This document shows positions 1-6,473 of a stretch of 9,221 nt of DNA, in pieces (within the stretch, counting starts at the first letter, position 1; the number at the start of each line of letters is the position of its first letter). This stretch comes from Pseudomonadota bacterium. Its GTDB lineage: Bacteria; Pseudomonadota; Alphaproteobacteria; Rhizobiales; Xanthobacteraceae. The stretch covers positions 1 through 9,221 of the forward strand of contig JAKAMD010000116.1 in the NCBI GenBank assembly GCA_021823875.1. The letters run 5' to 3'. The notes below the pieces were generated by a model, which did no database searches, was not told the DNA's origin, and was given only the letters and a program-made list of their open reading frames with translations. The translations under genes and the position numbers were made by a program.

Positions 1-563
1 ATGAGGCTGCGATCTTCGCGCTGCTGGCGCTGGTGCTCTCGCTCGCCGCCGGCATCGGTTCGATCGTGGTCGTGCATCTCATGATTTTCCTGCAAGCGCG
101 CGGCGTGGATGCGGCGGTCGCGGTGACACTCGGCACACTGTTCGGACCGGCGCAGGTCGGCGCCCGGGTGGTGGAGCGGCTGTTCGGCGGCCGCTACCAT
201 CCGATCTGGACCATGATCGCCGCCTGCACGCTGATGGCGGTCGGCCTGGTCATGCTGGCGGCGTCATTTCCGCTGTTGGCGCTGGTGATCCTGCTCTATG
301 GCGCCGGCTATGGCATCTCCTGGATCGGGCGAGGCACCTTGCCGCTGGCGCTGTTCGGACCGGTGCGGTTTCCGCGCCTGATGGGCAAACTCGCGTTCCC
401 GAGCCTGATCGTGCAGGCGCTGGCGCCGTCGGCCGGCGCAATGATGATCGAGGCGAGCGGCCCCAATGCCACCATCGCCCTGTTGACCGTGTTCGCGCTT
501 GTCAATGTCGTCCTGATCGGCTTGCTCTGGTGGTTATGCCGGGTGCGGACTAGTGGTGCATGA
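1..563 (+). CDS. MFS transporter, C-terminal part (5' end outside window)
   Basis: The reading frame is open from the left edge (first full codon at base 3) to the TGA at 561-563, giving 186 residues with no start of their own, so this is the second half of a longer transporter. It is strongly hydrophobic, with about five to six membrane helices broken by short charged loops. The segment QVGARVVERLFGGRYHPIWTM followed by a helix and LYGAGYGISWIGRGTLPLALFG resembles the C-terminal half of a group of major facilitator transporters common in Hyphomicrobiales. MFS proteins move small solutes across the inner membrane using the proton gradient; the substrate cannot be told from this part. The last 14 bases overlap a tiny antisense ORF. 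Membership of MFS is likely; any narrower name would be a guess. Confidence 0.85.
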   Translation, partial: EAAIFALLALVLSLAAGIGSIVVVHLMIFLQARGVDAAVAVTLGTLFGPAQVGARVVERLFGGRYHPIWTMIAACTLMAVGLVMLAASFPLLALVILLYGAGYGISWIGRGTLPLALFGPVRFPRLMGKLAFPSLIVQALAPSAGAMMIEASGPNATIALLTVFALVNVVLIGLLWWLCRVRTSGA

Positions 564-675
564 CCGCGACCGGCGGCGCTGGACCAGCGTGTTGGCTTGC
601 TGGCGGTCCGACGGTCAAGGCCATCGCGAGCAGGGCCAAACTAAATGTGCCGATGGCAAAGCGGATGAGGATCAT
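550..675 (-). CDS. Tiny exported or membrane peptide (41 aa), hypothetical
   Basis: A 41-residue ORF runs from ATG at 675 down to TAG at 550-552. A plausible Shine-Dalgarno, GAGGG, ends six bases before the ATG. Residues 1-22 look like a signal peptide or single membrane anchor: an Arg at position 5, then a run rich in Ala, Leu, Ile and Met. The remaining ~19 residues are Pro/Ala rich and end in HH. It overlaps the 3' end of the convergent MFS gene by 14 bases. I recognise no family. ORFs this short occur by chance in GC-rich DNA, but the ribosome site together with a signal-like N-terminus makes it more than a random frame. Confidence 0.35.
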   Translation of the reverse strand: MILIRFAIGTFSLALLAMALTVGPPASQHAGPAPPVAVMHH

Positions 676-791
676 GATACGCCCTCATTTTTATTGATTT
701 TGGGGCGCAATTAATGCTCGTTGCGCCGTGGGCGCCATGATGTGCGTCAAACGACAACGAATAGACCGACGATTGACTGGGGTGATACGCG

Positions 792-1250
792 ATGATCTTG
801 CCGCTGCAGATGCTCTATTTCGAGGACCTTTCGCTCGGTATGACCGAGACGCTGCGCAAGACCGTCGATTCCGCCGATGTGGTGGGCTTTGCCGAGGTCA
901 CCGGCGACCGCAATCCAATTCATCTGTCCGAGCATTTCGCCGCCAAGACGCCATTCGGCACCCGCATCGCCCACGGCCTCTATACCGCAAGCCTGATCTC
1001 GGCCGTGCTCGGCACGCGCCTGCCGGGGCCGGGCGCCGTCTACATTTCGCAGACGCTGCATTTCCGCGCGCCGGTCAAAATCGGCGACACGGTCGAGGTG
1101 AACGTTACCGTGGCGGAATTGATGCCGGAGAAATCGCGGGCGCGGCTCGCCTGCACCTGCAAAGTTGGCGACGAGATCGTGCTCGACGGCGAAGCCTGGG
1201 TGAAGGTGCCGTCGAAAGAGGCCGGCGGGCGCCCATTACCGCGGATCTGA
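792..1250 (+). CDS. MaoC family dehydratase, (R)-specific enoyl-CoA hydratase (PhaJ-like)
   Basis: This 152-residue protein is a single hot-dog domain of the MaoC/hydratase-2 type, the usual length for bacterial PhaJ. Such enzymes act in the cytoplasm, usually as dimers, adding water to trans-2-enoyl-CoA to give (R)-3-hydroxyacyl-CoA, which links fatty acid breakdown with polyhydroxyalkanoate synthesis or other acyl-CoA routes. The hydratase-2 signature is plain at residues 33-50, FAEVTGDRNPIHLSEHFA, with the catalytic Asp39 and His44. The segment GTRIAHGLYTASLISAVLGT and the following hydrophobic strands also fit the fold. The start at 792 is supported by GGGGTGA at 779-785, six bases upstream; an internal ATG at 810 lacks such a site. 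It appears to be a single-gene unit, so the substrate chain length and pathway are unknown. Confidence 0.92.
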   Translation: MILPLQMLYFEDLSLGMTETLRKTVDSADVVGFAEVTGDRNPIHLSEHFAAKTPFGTRIAHGLYTASLISAVLGTRLPGPGAVYISQTLHFRAPVKIGDTVEVNVTVAELMPEKSRARLACTCKVGDEIVLDGEAWVKVPSKEAGGRPLPRI

Positions 1251-1275
1251 GCGCGATTTTACCGCCATATCGCGC
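1251..1275 (+). terminator. Possible terminator hairpin after the MaoC gene
   Basis: GCGCGAT (1251-1257) and ATCGCGC (1269-1275) form a perfect 7-bp stem with an 11-base loop, starting directly after the stop codon. The following GTAATTTATTT is T-rich but not a true T-tract, so termination strength is uncertain. Confidence 0.35.
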
Positions 1276-1361
1276 GTAATTTATTTCGACGAATTTGTTT
1301 CAGCGCAATGCGGCAATCGGCAACGGCGTTCAAGGTGCGCGCACGTCACAGGTGCGACGTC

Positions 1362-1592
1362 ATGCCGACTCGATTGCCAGACAGGCCCGGCAACCACGCG
1401 ATCGTTCCGCAGCGGACTCCTGACCGGCTTGCGATCGCGGCGCTTGCGATTGCGCTTTGCGGCCTTGCGCTGGCGGTCATTCTTTATCTCAGCGGCGGCG
1501 ACCACTTCATCGCGACCTACTTTTTGTTCGTGGCGGCGGCAATCGCGATGATGTTGTTACGTTGGGACGTCGACCCGCATGCGCCGAATTGA
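1362..1592 (+). CDS. Small two-helix membrane protein, hypothetical
   Basis: With the ATG at 1362 the product has 76 residues. A charged N-terminus of about 22 residues is followed by two membrane helices at roughly 23-43 (LAIAALAIALCGLALAVILY) and 49-66, joined by a short loop SGGDH, and a short tail ending DVDPHAPN. The start at 1362 is preferred because AGGTG lies seven bases upstream (1350-1354). An in-frame ATG at 1308 would add 18 residues rich in basic and polar amino acids but has no visible ribosome site. I do not recognise the family. It is co-oriented with the MaoC gene 111 bases upstream, but a hairpin lies between them, so co-transcription is doubtful. Confidence 0.6.
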   Translation: MPTRLPDRPGNHAIVPQRTPDRLAIAALAIALCGLALAVILYLSGGDHFIATYFLFVAAAIAMMLLRWDVDPHAPN

Positions 1593-1599
1593 CGGCGCA
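1580..1599. terminator. Hairpin between convergent genes, possible two-way terminator
   Basis: TGCGCCG (1580-1586) and CGGCGCA (1593-1599) form a perfect 7-bp stem with a six-base loop containing the stop codon of the upstream small gene. It sits between genes converging from both sides (stops at 1592 and 1629). There is no T-tract, so this is a structural guess. Confidence 0.35.
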
Positions 1600-1628
1600 C
1601 CGAAAGCGATTTCATCCGCAACGAAGCC

Positions 1629-2006
1629 TCAGCTTCCCGGCCGCGGCGCGAAGAAGCAGCGTGGCGTGCCGTCCGGCCGCTTGCAGCGCCAATAGGCGCC
1701 GTCGGGAGAGGGCAGGGCTTGGCTGTAGGGAATGAGCTCCTGCACTTGTTGATGGACGGTCGGCCCGTCGAGGGCATCGCCAGTGATCGCTTGGCCATAG
1801 GTGACGGTGCCGGCGATCGAATAGCCGCCCTTGGTGGCTGTCACCGCGTTGGGCGAGACGACGCCGCAATCCTCGGCGCCGCAGCACCATTCTCCGGCGG
1901 GATTTCTATAGGCGCTGCGATTGATCCAGATATCGTGCGCGAGCGCGGCGGAACTGGCGAAGACGAGAACGAGCGCGAGCACAGGGCAGTTGAAAGCACG
2001 CAGCAT
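1629..2006 (-). CDS. Secreted cysteine-containing hypothetical protein
   Basis: The product is 125 residues with a clear Sec signal peptide: hydrophobic core at about 9-19 and a likely cleavage after ALA at 23/24, so the mature protein starts HDIWIN. The mature part has five cysteines (41, 42, 47, 108, 117) in two clusters, GEWCCGAEDC near the N-terminus and YWRCKRPDGTPRCFFAP at the C-terminus, with an intermediate GGYSIAGTVTYGQAI strand-like region. Spaced cysteines in an exported protein suggest disulfides in the periplasm. From memory, similar proteins (mature start HD.W., a CC-G-DC cluster and a terminal SPDG.YWRC.RPDG..RCFF) are widespread in Hyphomicrobiales without known function. The start is supported by GGAGA six bases upstream. 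It is convergent with the small gene to its left and divergent from the MsrQ-like gene. Confidence 0.85.
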   Translation of the reverse strand: MLRAFNCPVLALVLVFASSAALAHDIWINRSAYRNPAGEWCCGAEDCGVVSPNAVTATKGGYSIAGTVTYGQAITGDALDGPTVHQQVQELIPYSQALPSPDGAYWRCKRPDGTPRCFFAPRPGS

Positions 2007-2334
2007 CGGCGGTCTCCATCAAAGCCCCCCGGCGCGGCGTTTCGAATGCTTTTGGCTCCCCCTTCTCCCCCGAATAGGCCTGGCTGGTTGCGTTCCAGCA
2101 TGGCTGAGTCCGACCCGCGATCTTGTGATCAATCGTGACGAATCGAGACGTGTAAGAAATGCTAGCACTTTCCGGGCCAAGACTTAGGTAGCACGGTGCG
2201 GATAGGGTCATGCAGCCACCATGGGGCGTGAAAGTGAAGCTTACTCATAGCGATAGTGTGGGGCAGGCGGGCCCGGTGTTGTTGGCGCCGGCTGACCATT
2301 GCACGTGCAGGTGCGTAACGATCGGGCCTATGCC
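2007..2334. other. Divergent intergenic region
   Basis: This gap separates the divergent secreted-protein and MsrQ-like genes and should hold both promoters. I see no clear -35/-10 pair. The only regular structure is a tandem 10-mer, AATCGTGACG then AATCGAGACG (2131-2150), differing at one base. If MsrQ begins at one of the alternative upstream codons, the gap shrinks to about 290 bases. Confidence 0.5.
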
Positions 2335-3204
2335 GTGAGCAGGTCTTGGGAACTCTGGCGCGACAAGCGCGGGCGGCTGTCATGGCTGCGCATCGCCACT
2401 TTGGCCTTGCTGTTGTTTCCGCTCGCCAAGGCGCTGTTCGATGCCGATGCCATCATCCACGGCGCCCGGCCGCTCAACGACATGATCCATCGCGCCGGCT
2501 TTTGGGCGCTGGTGTTTCTTGGCGTCACGCTGGCGGTCACGCCGTTCCGGCATATCGCGCGCTACGGCCAACTGGTCGACGTGCGGCGCATGCTGGGCGT
2601 CGGCAGCTTCTGTTACATCGCTACACACCTGATGCTGTTCACGGCCGACCAGGGATTCAATCTCGGCAAGGTCGTGCACGAGATCACGCATCGCTGGTAT
2701 TTGATCGTCGGCGGCACCGCCTGGCTCGGACTGGCGGTGCTCGCCATCACGTCAACCGACGGCATGCAACGCCGGATTGGCGGCATGCACTGGCGGCGAT
2801 TGCATCAGCTCGTCTACGTCATCGCGCTGCTCGCGCTCATCCATTACTTCCAGCAGACCAAGGCCGACGTGACGGTGCCGGTGTTCGCCGCCAGTCTGTT
2901 CGGCTGGTTGATCGCCTATCGGGTTCTGGCGTGGTGGCGCGGCACCAACGAACTGTCGACGCTCTCGATCTTCGCATTGTCGGTCGTCGTATCCGCGCTC
3001 ACATTCGCAGGCGAAGCGATCGGCATCGGCATCGCCTTTCATGTCTCGCCGCTGCGGGTGCTCGACGTCGCCTTCAATTTCCAGGCCGGCATCCGGCCCG
3101 GCTGGGAAGTGCTGGCGGCGGGGCTTGCGGTTACCGGGCTCGATTTCGTGCGCTCGCGCTGGAACGCACGCCGGCGCCGCCTGCGCGCGGTCGCCGCCGA
3201 GTAG
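2335..3204 (+). CDS. msrQ: MsrQ/YedZ-like heme-binding membrane protein with C-terminal extension
   Basis: With the GTG at 2335 the product is 289 residues and about eight membrane helices (roughly 19-35, 53-71, 87-104, 122-138, 159-171, 178-196, 209-231, 256-273). The first six match the ferric-reductase-like domain of MsrQ, the b-type heme subunit that passes electrons from the respiratory chain to the periplasmic methionine sulfoxide reductase MsrP. Family signs are IHRAGFWAL, TPFRH, VRRMLGV, a His in YIATHLML (His98), ITSTDGMQRRIGG and LHQLVYVIALLALIHYF; His98, His157 and His170 are in the positions of the heme ligands. E. coli MsrQ is about 211 residues, so the last two helices are extra; I believe longer forms occur in related bacteria. 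No msrP lies nearby. The start is uncertain: TTG 2299, GTG 2305 and GTG 2311 are in frame and none has a strong ribosome site; 2335 places MSRSWELWRDKRGRLSWLR before helix 1, as in homologues I recall. Confidence 0.85.
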   Translation: MSRSWELWRDKRGRLSWLRIATLALLLFPLAKALFDADAIIHGARPLNDMIHRAGFWALVFLGVTLAVTPFRHIARYGQLVDVRRMLGVGSFCYIATHLMLFTADQGFNLGKVVHEITHRWYLIVGGTAWLGLAVLAITSTDGMQRRIGGMHWRRLHQLVYVIALLALIHYFQQTKADVTVPVFAASLFGWLIAYRVLAWWRGTNELSTLSIFALSVVVSALTFAGEAIGIGIAFHVSPLRVLDVAFNFQAGIRPGWEVLAAGLAVTGLDFVRSRWNARRRRLRAVAAE

Positions 3205-3208
3205 CGGC

Positions 3209-3718
3209 TCAAATCTTTCGGCTGTCATAGGCCCAGTGCAGCAGCGCCTGGCGTTGCCGGCGCCGGCACAGCAGATCGCCCGGCTCGCAGTGCTTCTGGA
3301 TTTGCCGCACATGGCGGCGGATCGCCTTCCAGCGTTTGATCTGGCGCGCGTCCTCTTCCGGTAGGCGCCGGCCCAGGTAATAGCGGCAGTACCACTGGAA
3401 CCAGCCGCGCGGGTCGGCTGGATGGATCCAGCCTTTGCGCCGCCATTCCGACAGTGGCTGGCTGGCGTCGACGCCGAAGAAATTGAGCGCGGGGTCGCGC
3501 CCACGCGGCGACAATCTGGCGCGGGCGAACCAACTCTTGGGGAACTCGCGCTTACAATCGGTCATGTATTTGCCGCCGAACACACCGAGCCGCAGCATCT
3601 CCGCCGGCGTGAGCTCGGGCGTGAACTCGGGATCGAACCCGCGCCCGGCCGGGGCCGTTAGCATGTAGCGGTAGCCTTTCTGCATCTTGTCATTCACGGT
3701 GACGGTGCGCTTGCGCAT
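3209..3718 (-). CDS. Conserved protein of unknown function, Trp/Arg-rich
   Basis: The 169-residue product has no signal peptide or membrane helix and is very rich in Arg, Trp, Tyr and Phe. Distinct blocks are VTVNDKMQKGYRY (6-18), LTPAEMLRLGVFGGKYMTDC (36-55), NFFGVDASQPLSEWRRKGW (79-97), DPRGWFQWYCRYYLGRR (102-118), a basic helix around 123-143, and a C-terminal CRRRQRQALLHWAYDSRK. I recall near-identical blocks in proteins from distant organisms that carry no assigned function, so it is a real, well conserved family. Cysteines at 55, 111, 144 and 151 could be structural or bind metal, which is speculation. ATG 3718 is chosen because it starts just before the conserved VTVND block; a TTG at 3751 would add 11 residues. 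The ribosome site is weak. It converges on the MsrQ-like gene with only four bases between the stops. Confidence 0.85.
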   Translation of the reverse strand: MRKRTVTVNDKMQKGYRYMLTAPAGRGFDPEFTPELTPAEMLRLGVFGGKYMTDCKREFPKSWFARARLSPRGRDPALNFFGVDASQPLSEWRRKGWIHPADPRGWFQWYCRYYLGRRLPEEDARQIKRWKAIRRHVRQIQKHCEPGDLLCRRRQRQALLHWAYDSRKI

Positions 3719-3807
3719 GGCGAATCCGGGCCAGGGGTTGCGCCAAATCAACGCCGAATGGGCGCGGTATGTCTAGTCTGATCGTTGCAAGGAACGCGCG
3801 GCCCACC

Positions 3808-4386
3808 ATGGCAAAGATCACCATCGTCGTCGGCCATCCGCATCACGGCAGCTACTGTCAGGCGCTGGGCGAAGCCTATTGGCGCGGCGCGCAAGCCGGC
3901 GGGCATGAGGCCAAGCTGTTCGTGCTGGCCGACATGGCCTTCGATGCCATCCTGCGCGAAGGCTATCACCGGCTGCAGCCGTTGGAACCCGATCTCGTTT
4001 CCGCGCGCGAGGCCTTTCTGGCCTGCGAACATGTGGTGTTCGTGTTCCCGCTCTGGTGCGGCGACATGCCGGCGATCATGAAGGGCTTCATCGAGCGCAT
4101 CATGCAGCCGGATCTGCTGACCGTGCATGCTGCCGGTGGCCAGGGCGACTGGAAGATCTACAAGGGCAAGTCGGCACGCGTGATCATGACGATGGGCATG
4201 CCGGGCTGGTTCTATCGCTGGTATTTCGGCGCCCATGCCCTGAAGCTGATCAAGCGCAACATCCTGCATTTCACCGGCATCAAGCCGGTGCATGCCACCA
4301 TCCACGGCATGGTCGAGGCGGTGAGCGACGACACCCGCAAGGAATGGCTGCGCGAGGTGGAAGCGCTCGGTCACGCCGCGCGCTAA
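3808..4386 (+). CDS. Flavodoxin-fold NAD(P)H-dependent oxidoreductase
   Basis: This 192-residue protein belongs to the NAD(P)H quinone reductase branch of the flavodoxin fold (Flavodoxin_2 family): a soluble flavoprotein, usually using FMN or FAD, that reduces quinones or related electrophiles with two electrons. The N-terminal strand and phosphate loop read KITIVVGHPHHGSYC (3-17). The second landmark, VVFVFPLWCGDMPAIMKGFIERI (76-98), matches the family pattern of a Pro-x-Trp followed by MPA and a Lys-Gly helix, with Leu82 and Cys84 in place of more common residues. A third block, MTMGMPGWFYRWYF, resembles the flavin-side loop before a helix and TGIKPV near the end. ATG 3808 starts directly at the first strand; an in-frame ATG at 3769 would add 13 residues that fit nothing in the fold. 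The glutathione S-transferase gene follows 95 bases downstream. Confidence 0.88.
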   Translation: MAKITIVVGHPHHGSYCQALGEAYWRGAQAGGHEAKLFVLADMAFDAILREGYHRLQPLEPDLVSAREAFLACEHVVFVFPLWCGDMPAIMKGFIERIMQPDLLTVHAAGGQGDWKIYKGKSARVIMTMGMPGWFYRWYFGAHALKLIKRNILHFTGIKPVHATIHGMVEAVSDDTRKEWLREVEALGHAAR

Positions 4387-4481
4387 TCTTACAGTCAATG
4401 GAAAGACGTCCACGCGCCGTCATGAGGGCGACATGATTGCCGCGGCCAATAGGAATCCGGAAATCGACAAGGAATCGCCCT

Positions 4482-5099
4482 ATGGCCGATCTCACGCTTT
4501 ATCACGCTGCGCCCTCGCGCTCCTCGATCGTGTTGTGGATGCTGGAGGAACTCGGCGTCCCCTACGACATCAAGCTGATCAAGCTGTCGGCCGGCGACAA
4601 CCTGAAACCCGACTATCTGGCGATCAATCCGATGGGCAAGGTGCCGGCGCTGCGCCACGGCGACACCGTGATCACCGAGGTGGCGGCGATCTGCACCTAT
4701 CTGGCCGACGAATTCCCCGCCAAGAAACTGAACGTGCCGGTCGGCACGCCGCGCCGCGGCCTTTACCTGAAATGGCTGTTCTTCGGGCCGAGCGTGTTCG
4801 AGCCGGCCATGGTCGACCGCGCCTTCCCGCGCAAGGAAGGAGCGAAGGCTTCGTCGCTCGGCTGGCGCGGTTTCGATGAGGTGCTGGATATCGTGGCCAA
4901 GGGCATCGGGCAGGGGCCTTGGCTGATGGGCGAGCAGTTCACCGCCGCCGACGTGGTGATCGGCGCCAATATCCGCTGGGGCATGATCTTCAAGATGGTG
5001 CCGGAGCGGCCGGAATTCACCGCCTATGCCGCGCGCATCGCCGCACGCCCGGCAGCGCAGCGGGCCGAGGCGAAAGACAAGGAACTGGCGGCGGGCTGA
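4482..5099 (+). CDS. Glutathione S-transferase family protein
   Basis: The 205-residue product has the two-domain plan of cytosolic GSTs: a thioredoxin-like domain (about 1-77) and an all-helical domain (about 85-205). The first domain shows LTLYHAAPSRSSIVLWMLEE, with Ser12 or Ser14 as candidate residues near the glutathione sulfur, then NPMGKVPAL with the cis-proline Pro55, then TEVAAICTYLAD, where Glu66 fits the usual glutathione-binding Glu but Val67 replaces the usual Ser. The helical domain contains GPWLMGEQFTAADVVIG, the conserved N-capping/ScTAAD motif of GSTs. The family conjugates or reduces electrophiles with glutathione; the substrate is unknown. ATG 4482 is favoured by AAGGA at 4469-4473 eight bases upstream. 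It may be co-transcribed with the flavoprotein upstream, which would fit a shared detoxification role. Confidence 0.93.
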   Translation: MADLTLYHAAPSRSSIVLWMLEELGVPYDIKLIKLSAGDNLKPDYLAINPMGKVPALRHGDTVITEVAAICTYLADEFPAKKLNVPVGTPRRGLYLKWLFFGPSVFEPAMVDRAFPRKEGAKASSLGWRGFDEVLDIVAKGIGQGPWLMGEQFTAADVVIGANIRWGMIFKMVPERPEFTAYAARIAARPAAQRAEAKDKELAAG

Positions 5100-5105
5100 G
5101 CGGTC

Positions 5106-5145
5106 GCGCATGTGCGCATCGAAACGGCGATCATGCCGGCGGCAT
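5106..5145. terminator. Two small hairpins between convergent genes
   Basis: GCGCA-TG-TGCGC (5106-5117) and ATGCC-GGC-GGCAT (5133-5145) are perfect short inverted repeats in the 85-base gap between the GST stop at 5099 and the opposing stop at 5185. They could serve as a two-way terminator, but neither has a T-tract, and the stems are only 5 bp. Confidence 0.3.
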
Positions 5146-5184
5146 CGCGGACACGGCGGAAATTGGTTCGGTGCTGCGGCGTGC

Positions 5185-5895
5185 TCAATTCTTGTCCGGA
5201 CGGGGCGTAACCTTGGTGACGCTGCCGTGCAAACCGTCCGGCGCGCGCGTGATCTGCATCGCGACGTCGAAATTTTCTTCCGGCCCCATCTTGGGTATCA
5301 ACATCGCGACGGGAAACCGCAATTCGCCGCTGCCGCTGATGGTGGAGCCGCCCGGCAGGCCGCTGAAAAACATGTAATCCGCGAAAGGCCGCGCACCCTT
5401 CCACTGCGCGCGCAGGGCGCTCTCGACCAAGGCACGCAAGTTGAGCGGGCCGGTGACTTTGTCGCCGGCGCGGACCGCAAAGATTTCGAGGGTGGGGGTA
5501 TCGAAGCGGGCCTGAATGGCGCGCACGACGAAACTGCCATCCGCCGCCCACAGCGCCTGCTCCTGCAGCCGGTTCACATGCAATGTGCCGGTGTCCCAAT
5601 AGCCGGTGGGGCGGCGGGCGAGGATGGCGCCGTCGGCGAGACGCACGACCAGCATCTCGAGTTCGTCATCGTCGTCGGGTATCTCGGTCGGCGGCGACTT
5701 GGTGGCGCGCCAGGCAAACGCCAGCCGCTTGTCGGGCGACAGCGTGTTGTCGATGACGCGGGCGGCGCCGTCACCGCTGCCGCAGATGAAACTGCCATGC
5801 GCATCGGGCCGGCACGGGCCAGTCTGGGCGCGCGCAGGCGGCGCGTTGCCGAGCAGGGCGGCCATCAGAGCAAAACACAGAAAAGGCCATCGCAT
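5185..5895 (-). CDS. Secreted hypothetical protein
   Basis: The product is 236 residues, starting with a Sec signal peptide (MRWPFLCFALMAALLGNAPP, then ARA) and likely cleavage at 23/24, before QTGPC. Two cysteines early in the mature part (28 and 38, in GPCRPDAHGSFICGSGDG) could form a disulfide. The rest is a mixed strand-rich sequence without membrane helices: NTLSPDKRLAFAWR, a short acidic DDDDE stretch, VRLADGAILARRPTGYWDTG and WAADGSFVVRAI, reading like consecutive beta strands of a periplasmic domain. The C-terminal third has LPGGSTISGSGELRFPVAML and ends TPRPDKN. I recognise no named domain; similar exported proteins occur in Hyphomicrobiales as far as I recall. The ATG sits at a typical signal-peptide start. 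It is convergent with the GST gene and divergent from the small secreted protein to the right. Confidence 0.82.
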   Translation of the reverse strand: MRWPFLCFALMAALLGNAPPARAQTGPCRPDAHGSFICGSGDGAARVIDNTLSPDKRLAFAWRATKSPPTEIPDDDDELEMLVVRLADGAILARRPTGYWDTGTLHVNRLQEQALWAADGSFVVRAIQARFDTPTLEIFAVRAGDKVTGPLNLRALVESALRAQWKGARPFADYMFFSGLPGGSTISGSGELRFPVAMLIPKMGPEENFDVAMQITRAPDGLHGSVTKVTPRPDKN

Positions 5896-6080
5896 GCCGG
5901 CAAGGCTAGCCGGTCGTCCGAAAAGACGGAAGCCATGGCGATGGTCTTGCTGGGAGATGCGCTGCTTCAGGGAATGAAGCGGCGAACCGGCTCCATCAGC
6001 TGACGAACGGAAGGCGGTTGATCTTGCATCATAATAAGCCCATCTGCTGAGTGGACGCCGGCGGTGACGGAGATAAGTCG

Positions 6081-6353
6081 ATGCGAGGATTTGGTGTGCT
6101 GTTGGCGGGTTCGGCTGTGTTGATCATGACGGCCGCCGCGCCGGCGCGGGAGTTTGCGGCCGGGATCATGCCGGTGGCGATGCATGGGATGCCGCGGCAT
6201 CCGCTGCCGGATCCCACCCCGATGCGCGTCTGTAAGGTGTTGCCGCGCTATGGGGGCGGCACCTGCACCTCGCCGCCCTATGCGCCGATCGGCCGGAGCT
6301 GTTTCTGCGAAGGGCCGCGGGGCCCGCGTCCCGGCGTGGTGACCTGGCGCTGA
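6081..6353 (+). CDS. Small secreted four-cysteine protein
   Basis: The product is 90 residues. The N-terminus MRGFGVLLAGSAVLIMTAAA is a signal peptide with likely cleavage around residue 22 (APA/RE). The mature part is rich in Pro, Gly and Met and carries four cysteines (51, 62, 74, 76) in CKVLPRYGGGTC and PIGRSCFCEGPRGPRPG. The pattern of a Cys, about ten residues, a Cys, then PIG-x-x-CxC-x-GP resembles small exported proteins I recall in Hyphomicrobiales, with no known function; two disulfides in the periplasm are likely. The start is well supported: GGAGA lies about seven bases upstream of ATG 6081. Upstream in-frame GTG 6051 lacks this. It stands alone between a divergent neighbour and the membrane protein 120 bases downstream. 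Confidence 0.78.
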   Translation: MRGFGVLLAGSAVLIMTAAAPAREFAAGIMPVAMHGMPRHPLPDPTPMRVCKVLPRYGGGTCTSPPYAPIGRSCFCEGPRGPRPGVVTWR

Positions 6354-6473
6354 GCGCGGCGCTAGACTTCCACCCTTGGTCAGCGGAACCCGCCCGGCGG
6401 GGCCGGGGGGAAGGACTTTCCTAACCCAATTGCGGTTTGATGAGAGTGTGTGTTGCGTGACCGGAGGCGTATC

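Noticed and set aside
550..559. CTAGTGGTGC found both at 550-559 and at 7447-7456
   Set aside because: A 10-base identity without any flanking similarity is expected by chance in a 9-kb window of biased composition.
2164..2248. Minus-strand ORF of 28 codons starting MSKLHFHAPWW
   Set aside because: No Shine-Dalgarno sequence and no recognisable feature; likely chance.
2346..3230. Plus-strand ORF of 294 codons over the MsrQ-like gene
   Set aside because: Arg/Ala/His-rich shadow frame; the other frame has conserved membrane helices and heme histidines.
5026..6003. Plus-strand ORF of 325 codons opposite the secreted protein gene
   Set aside because: Long only because of high GC; composition is typical of antisense frames, and the minus-strand frame has a signal peptide.
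5967..6032. Minus-strand ORF of 21 codons ending EPVRRFIP
   Set aside because: No ribosome site and too short to support from sequence alone.
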